From: an uncultured Eubacteriales bacterium
GTDB taxonomy: Bacteria; Bacillota; Clostridia; Oscillospirales; Oscillospiraceae
Reading direction: 5' to 3'
Length of the DNA stretch: 5,028 nucleotides
Assembly: GCA_900553135.1 (NCBI GenBank)
Contig: USCO01000151.1
Location: 1-5,028, forward strand
Both the position numbers and the translations under genes were made by a program. Below, piece after piece: positions 3,321-5,028 of this stretch. Within the stretch, counting starts at the first letter, position 1; each line of letters begins with the position of its first letter. The notes beneath the pieces are model-generated. The model had not been told where the DNA came from and searched no databases. It was given only the letters and a program-made list of their open reading frames with translations.

Positions 3321-5028
3321 ATGAGCATCGACGTCAACTGCAACGCCTGGAAGGGCTTCCGCACCGGCGAGTGGCGCCACCTGGTGAACGTGCGCAACTT
3401 TATCCAGAAGAACTACACCCCCTACGAGGGGGACGACTCCTTCCTGGCCCCCATCTCCCCCAAGACCGCCAAGGTGTGGGAGAAGGCCGAGGCCCTCATT
3501 CTGGAGGAGATCAAAAAGGGCATCATCGACGTGGAGACCGACGTGGTCTCCGGCATCGACAACTTTGCCCCCGGCTACATCGACCAGGACAACGAGGTCA
3601 TCGTGGGCCTTCAGACCGACGCCCCCCTCAAGCGCATCGTCAACCTGTACGGCGGCATGCGCATGGCCACCTCCGCCCTGGAGCAGTACGGCTACCACCT
3701 GAATCCCGAGGTGGAAAAGCACTTCCACCTCTACCGCAAGACCCACAACGAGGGCGTCTTTGACGCCTATCCCCAGCGCACCCGCCTGGCCCGCCACGCC
3801 GGTCTGCTCACCGGTCTGCCCGACGCCTATGGCCGGGGCCGCATCGTGGGCGACTACCGCCGTGTGCCCCTGTACGGCACCGACTTCCTCATTGAGGAGA
3901 AGCAGAAGGACCTGGACATGCTGGACGGCCCCATGACCGACGAGCGCATCCGCCTGCGGGAGGAGGTCCAGATGCAGATCCGGGCTCTCAAGGAGATGGC
4001 CTCCATGGCCGCCAAGTACGGCTGCGACATCACCCGCCCCGCCGAGAACGCCCGGGAGGCGGTGCAGAACCTGTACATGGCCTATCTGGCCGGCATCAAG
4101 GAGAACAACGGCGCCGCCACCTCTCTGGGCCGCGTGTCCACCTTCCTGGACATCTACATCCAGCGGGACCTGGAAAACGGCCTGCTGGACGAGGAGGGGG
4201 CCCAGGAGCTCATCGACCAGTTCGTCATCAAGCTGCGCCTGGTGCGCCACCTGCGCACCCCCGAGTATAACGAGCTCTTCGGCGGCGACCCCACCTGGGT
4301 CACCGAGTCCATCGGCGGCATGGGCATCGACGGCCGCACCCTGGTGACCAAGAGCTCCTTCCGGATGCTCCACACCCTCACCAACCTGGGCACTGCCCCC
4401 GAGCCCAACCTCACCGTCCTCTGGAGCAAGGCTCTGCCCCAGAACTTCAAGGACTACTGCGCCAAGATGAGCATTGCCACCGACTCCATCCAGTATGAGA
4501 GCGACGAGCTCATGCGCCCCATGTACGGCGACGACTACTGCATCGCCTGCTGCGTGTCCGCCATGGCGGTGGGCAAGCAGATGCAGTTCTTCGGCGCCCG
4601 GGCCAACCTGGCCAAGAGCCTGCTGTACGCCATCAACGGCGGCGTGGACGAGAAGAAGGGCACCCTGGTCATCCCCGACATCCAGCACGACATGGACGAG
4701 GTGCTGGACTACCCCAAGGTGCTGGCCAATTATAAAAAGGTACTGGCCTATGTGGCCGAGCTCTACGTGGACACCATCAACATCATCCACTACATGCACG
4801 ACAAGTACGCCTACGAGAGCAGCCAGATGGCCCTGCACGACACCCTGGTGGACCGGCTGGCCGCCTTCGGCGTGGCGGGTCTGTCCATCGCCGCCGACTC
4901 CCTCTCCGCCATCAAGTTTGCCAAGGTGCGCCCCATCCGCAACGAGCAGGGCATCGCCGTGGACTTTGCCGTGGAGGGCGACTTCCCCAAGTACGGCAAC
5001 GACGACGACCGGGTGGACGACATCGCCG
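3321..5028 (+). CDS. pflB: Pyruvate formate-lyase (formate C-acetyltransferase), cut by window edge
   Basis: A glycyl radical enzyme of anaerobic fermentation that converts pyruvate and CoA to acetyl-CoA and formate in the cytosol. The visible 569 codons align throughout with E. coli-type PflB (about 760 residues): RNFIQKNYTPYEGDDSFL near the N-terminus, GLPDAYGRGRIVGDYRR, RTPEYNELFGGDP, ESIGGMGIDGRTLVTK, PEPNLTVLWS and FFGARANLAK. The catalytic pair Cys410-Cys411 in CIACCVSAM corresponds to E. coli Cys418-Cys419, and Arg427 to Arg435. The C-terminal portion with the radical-bearing Gly in RVSGY lies beyond the right edge, so activity cannot be confirmed from this window. The start at 3321 has AAAGGA (3306-3311) 9 bases upstream; another in-frame ATG at 3312 touches that site and is unlikely. 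These motifs favour a true PFL over glycerol or choline lyase relatives. Confidence 0.97.
   Translation, partial: MSIDVNCNAWKGFRTGEWRHLVNVRNFIQKNYTPYEGDDSFLAPISPKTAKVWEKAEALILEEIKKGIIDVETDVVSGIDNFAPGYIDQDNEVIVGLQTDAPLKRIVNLYGGMRMATSALEQYGYHLNPEVEKHFHLYRKTHNEGVFDAYPQRTRLARHAGLLTGLPDAYGRGRIVGDYRRVPLYGTDFLIEEKQKDLDMLDGPMTDERIRLREEVQMQIRALKEMASMAAKYGCDITRPAENAREAVQNLYMAYLAGIKENNGAATSLGRVSTFLDIYIQRDLENGLLDEEGAQELIDQFVIKLRLVRHLRTPEYNELFGGDPTWVTESIGGMGIDGRTLVTKSSFRMLHTLTNLGTAPEPNLTVLWSKALPQNFKDYCAKMSIATDSIQYESDELMRPMYGDDYCIACCVSAMAVGKQMQFFGARANLAKSLLYAINGGVDEKKGTLVIPDIQHDMDEVLDYPKVLANYKKVLAYVAELYVDTINIIHYMHDKYAYESSQMALHDTLVDRLAAFGVAGLSIAADSLSAIKFAKVRPIRNEQGIAVDFAVEGDFPKYGNDDDRVDDIA

Noticed and set aside
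3117..4838. A 573-residue open frame on the minus strand, rich in Val, His, Gly and Leu
   Set aside because: It is antisense to pflB and the end of pflA, with the same GC-skewed codon artefact. No domain or ribosome binding site supports it.
1..5028. CRISPR arrays, insertion sequences, tRNA or rRNA genes, or a new defence or mobile system
   Set aside because: I see no spaced direct repeats, transposase motifs, cloverleaf or rRNA sequence. All coding sequence belongs to well-known housekeeping or fermentation families.

Overview
The window looks like chromosomal DNA from a GC-rich anaerobic Firmicute, probably a gut Clostridia of the Oscillospiraceae type (Flavonifractor/Lawsonibacter-like). 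The reasons are the strong preference for G/C-ending codons, AT-rich control regions with TTGACA-type promoters, a Firmicute-like SecA start, and the combination of glycine and ZTP riboswitches with pyruvate formate-lyase. The taxonomic placement is inference; no marker gene in the window settles it.

Layout. Bases 1-419 (minus strand) hold the first 139 full codons of secA, the preprotein translocase ATPase; the rest lies beyond the left edge. Bases 420-951 form a divergent control region. It holds an extended -10 promoter and leader for secA, then on the plus strand a TTGACA promoter (611-639), a tandem glycine riboswitch (about 660-836), a linker hairpin (838-877) and an intrinsic terminator (892-926). 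Nothing is recognised in 498-610. Bases 952-2361 encode a complete AGCS-family sodium:alanine/glycine symporter. Its intrinsic terminator (2388-2430) appears to carry the -35 box of the next promoter in its loop. That promoter (2405-2434) would start transcription at the first base of a ZTP riboswitch (pfl motif, 2441-2508). The riboswitch's 3' strand is also the 5' arm of a terminator (2494-2540). Then follow pflA (2582-3304), the radical-SAM activase, and pflB (3321 to beyond the right edge), pyruvate formate-lyase. pflA and pflB are 16 bases apart and form an operon.

How it fits together. The two plus-strand units are each controlled by a riboswitch reading a one-carbon-related metabolite. 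Glycine controls an amino acid symporter. ZTP, which accumulates when 10-formyl-tetrahydrofolate is short, controls pyruvate formate-lyase, whose formate can be loaded onto tetrahydrofolate. Both riboswitch classes and both gene associations are already known. I see no new kind of biological system. The points most worth a second look are the RNA switching geometry, the promoter nested in a terminator, and the side-by-side placement of the two riboswitches.
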